NCBI GenBank assembly: GCA_020027655.1 | Contig: JAHKKJ010000002.1 | Span: 1-24,440 of the forward strand | DNA: 24,440 bases | Reading direction: 5' to 3' | Source: Deltaproteobacteria bacterium | GTDB taxonomy: Bacteria; Desulfobacterota; Binatia; UBA9968 | Shown here: positions 23,402 through 24,440 of the stretch, in pieces | Layout: each line of letters begins with the position of its first letter | Position numbering within the stretch: position 1 is the first letter of the stretch | Made by a program: the position numbers and the translations under genes | The notes under the pieces: generated by a model | What the model was told of the DNA's origin: nothing | The model's input: only the letters and a program-made list of their open reading frames with translations | The model's database searches: none

Positions 23402-23479
23402 CCACGGACTTACCGCCGTGGCTTTGGGGCACAGCCGTTTCGGGGTGTTTAGAATATTCAGCCCGAAATCACATTCGGG
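23402..23479 (+). other. two short hairpins in the SPOR gene-trpD gap
   Basis: The 122-bp gap carries CCACGG (23402-23407) with CCGTGG (23416-23421), 8-base loop, and CCCGAA (23462-23467) with TTCGGG (23474-23479), 6-base loop. Neither is followed by a T tract, so they are not standard terminators. No Trp-codon-rich leader peptide is apparent. They could be RNA structures in the trpD leader or chance. Confidence 0.3.
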
Positions 23480-23515
23480 GGCGTTCTGTGGTACGGGGTA
23501 AAGTTGCAGGCCAAG

Positions 23516-24440
23516 ATGAATATTCGAGAAGCAATCGAAAAGCTGGTTAACCGGGTCAATCTCTCCGAAGACGAAACGATCACTGTAATGAACGAGATCA
23601 TGACCGGGGAAGCAACGCCGTTACAGGTGGCGTCTTTTCTCACTGCGCTCAGAATGAAAGGGGAGACGGTAGAGGAAATTACGGGAGCTGCCCGCGTGAT
23701 GCGTGAGAAAGCTCATCGCGTCAACGTCCAGTCTAAACCCGTCTTGGATACTTGCGGGACCGGGGGGGACCAGAAAGGGACTTTTAATATCTCTACTACC
23801 TGTGCTTTCGTGGTGGCTGGAGCAGGGGTCCGTGTTGCCAAGCATGGTAACCGCTCGGTATCGAGCCAATCGGGAAGCGCCGACGTTTTGGCGGTTTTGG
23901 GGGTCAAGGTGGATGCGCCAAAGGAACGCGTGGAGGCCTGCATCGACAAGATCGGCATCGGCTTTTTGTTCGCGCCCTTACTTCACGAAGCGATGAAATA
24001 TGCTGTGCAGCCGCGGCGCGATATCGGTATCCGTACGATCTTCAATCTGCTGGGGCCCTTGACGAATCCCGCGATGGCGACGCATCAGCTTTTGGGTCTA
24101 TACGGTGGCGAATTGGTCGGGACCATCGCTCATGTTTTGAAGAACCTCGGTAGCGCTCGGGCCATGGTCGTTCACGGTGTTGAAGGGTTGGACGAAATCT
24201 CTCTCTGTGGTCCAACCAAAGTCGCCGAGCTTCGCGATGGACAGGTGAAAGAGTACGTGATCGAGCCTGAAGCACTGGGACTTACGAGATGTCGCCTAGA
24301 GGATCTCCGTGGCGGCAGCGCGGAAGAGAGCGCGGTTGTAGTGCGCTCGGTGTTGCAAGGGAAGAAAGGGGCTGCGCGGGACGTGGTGCTGCTCAATAGC
24401 GGCGCGGCCCTCTATGTCAGCGGTAGCGCCGCTTCCATTA
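23516..24440 (+). CDS. trpD: anthranilate phosphoribosyltransferase (partial, 3' end outside window)
   Basis: 308 codons are visible without a stop; the gene runs off the end. The enzyme joins anthranilate with PRPP to give phosphoribosylanthranilate in tryptophan synthesis. The PRPP-binding motif GTGGD is at residues 81-85, followed by NISTTCA (91-97), KHGNR (109-113) with SVSSQSGSADVLAVLG, RRDIGIRTIFNLLGPLTNPA and the metal-binding GVEGLDEIS. ATG 23516 gives the usual MNIREAIEKLV start with only a weak AGG behind it; TTG 23504 is an in-frame alternative. No other trp gene is within the window, so whether trpC or others follow is unknown. The family is about 335-345 residues, so little is missing. 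Confidence 0.96.
   Translation, partial: MNIREAIEKLVNRVNLSEDETITVMNEIMTGEATPLQVASFLTALRMKGETVEEITGAARVMREKAHRVNVQSKPVLDTCGTGGDQKGTFNISTTCAFVVAGAGVRVAKHGNRSVSSQSGSADVLAVLGVKVDAPKERVEACIDKIGIGFLFAPLLHEAMKYAVQPRRDIGIRTIFNLLGPLTNPAMATHQLLGLYGGELVGTIAHVLKNLGSARAMVVHGVEGLDEISLCGPTKVAELRDGQVKEYVIEPEALGLTRCRLEDLRGGSAEESAVVVRSVLQGKKGAARDVVLLNSGAALYVSGSAASI

Overview
The window is a bacterial chromosome segment dominated by one continuous plus-strand block of translation and transcription genes, about 18.5 kb long. It opens in the last 109 codons of rpoC. It then runs through the str cluster (rpsL, rpsG, fusA), the S10 cluster (rpsJ to rpsQ), the spc cluster (rplN to secY, adk, map, infA, rpmJ) and the alpha cluster (rpsM, rpsK, rpsD, rpoA, rplQ). 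Gaps are a few tens of bases or short overlaps. The block closes at a strong intrinsic terminator (about 18584-18633). Two genes common in this order are not here: tuf is not between fusA and rpsJ, which overlap by 4 bp, and rpmD (L30) is not between rpsE and rplO, which are 2 bp apart.

After the terminator, still on the plus strand, comes a mixed stretch: a small ChrR-type cupin, a 3-hydroxyisobutyrate-dehydrogenase-family oxidoreductase, a LapA-like two-helix membrane protein, argS, a membrane-anchored SPOR-domain protein, and the start of trpD, which runs off the window. A 215-bp stretch before the lapA-like gene and a 229-bp leader before argS are the least explained parts. No stretch over 300 bp lacks a gene. 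No tRNA, rRNA, CRISPR array, insertion sequence or phage gene was seen.

The organism is probably a Gram-negative, Deltaproteobacteria-like lineage (Desulfobacterota or Binatota sense). The reasons are the zinc-binding short S14, S4 and L36, an adenylate kinase with a Cys4 lid, map-infA-rpmJ between adk and rpsM, and an SPOR-domain gene directly behind argS. This placement is inference; a phylogeny of RpoA, EF-G or the concatenated ribosomal proteins would settle it. Base composition looks moderately GC-rich and even across the window.

The genes form a growth-rate-coupled core: RNA polymerase subunits, about half of the ribosomal proteins, EF-G, IF-1, the SecY channel and methionine aminopeptidase. 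I do not see a convincing novel multi-gene system. The points worth checking are small: a terminator-like hairpin between rpsG and fusA whose arms are Shine-Dalgarno and anti-Shine-Dalgarno sequence, a 16-codon upstream frame overlapping the argS start, tails on S19, S11 and L17, an atypical active-site region in the dehydrogenase, and an ambiguous 215-bp stretch open on both strands.
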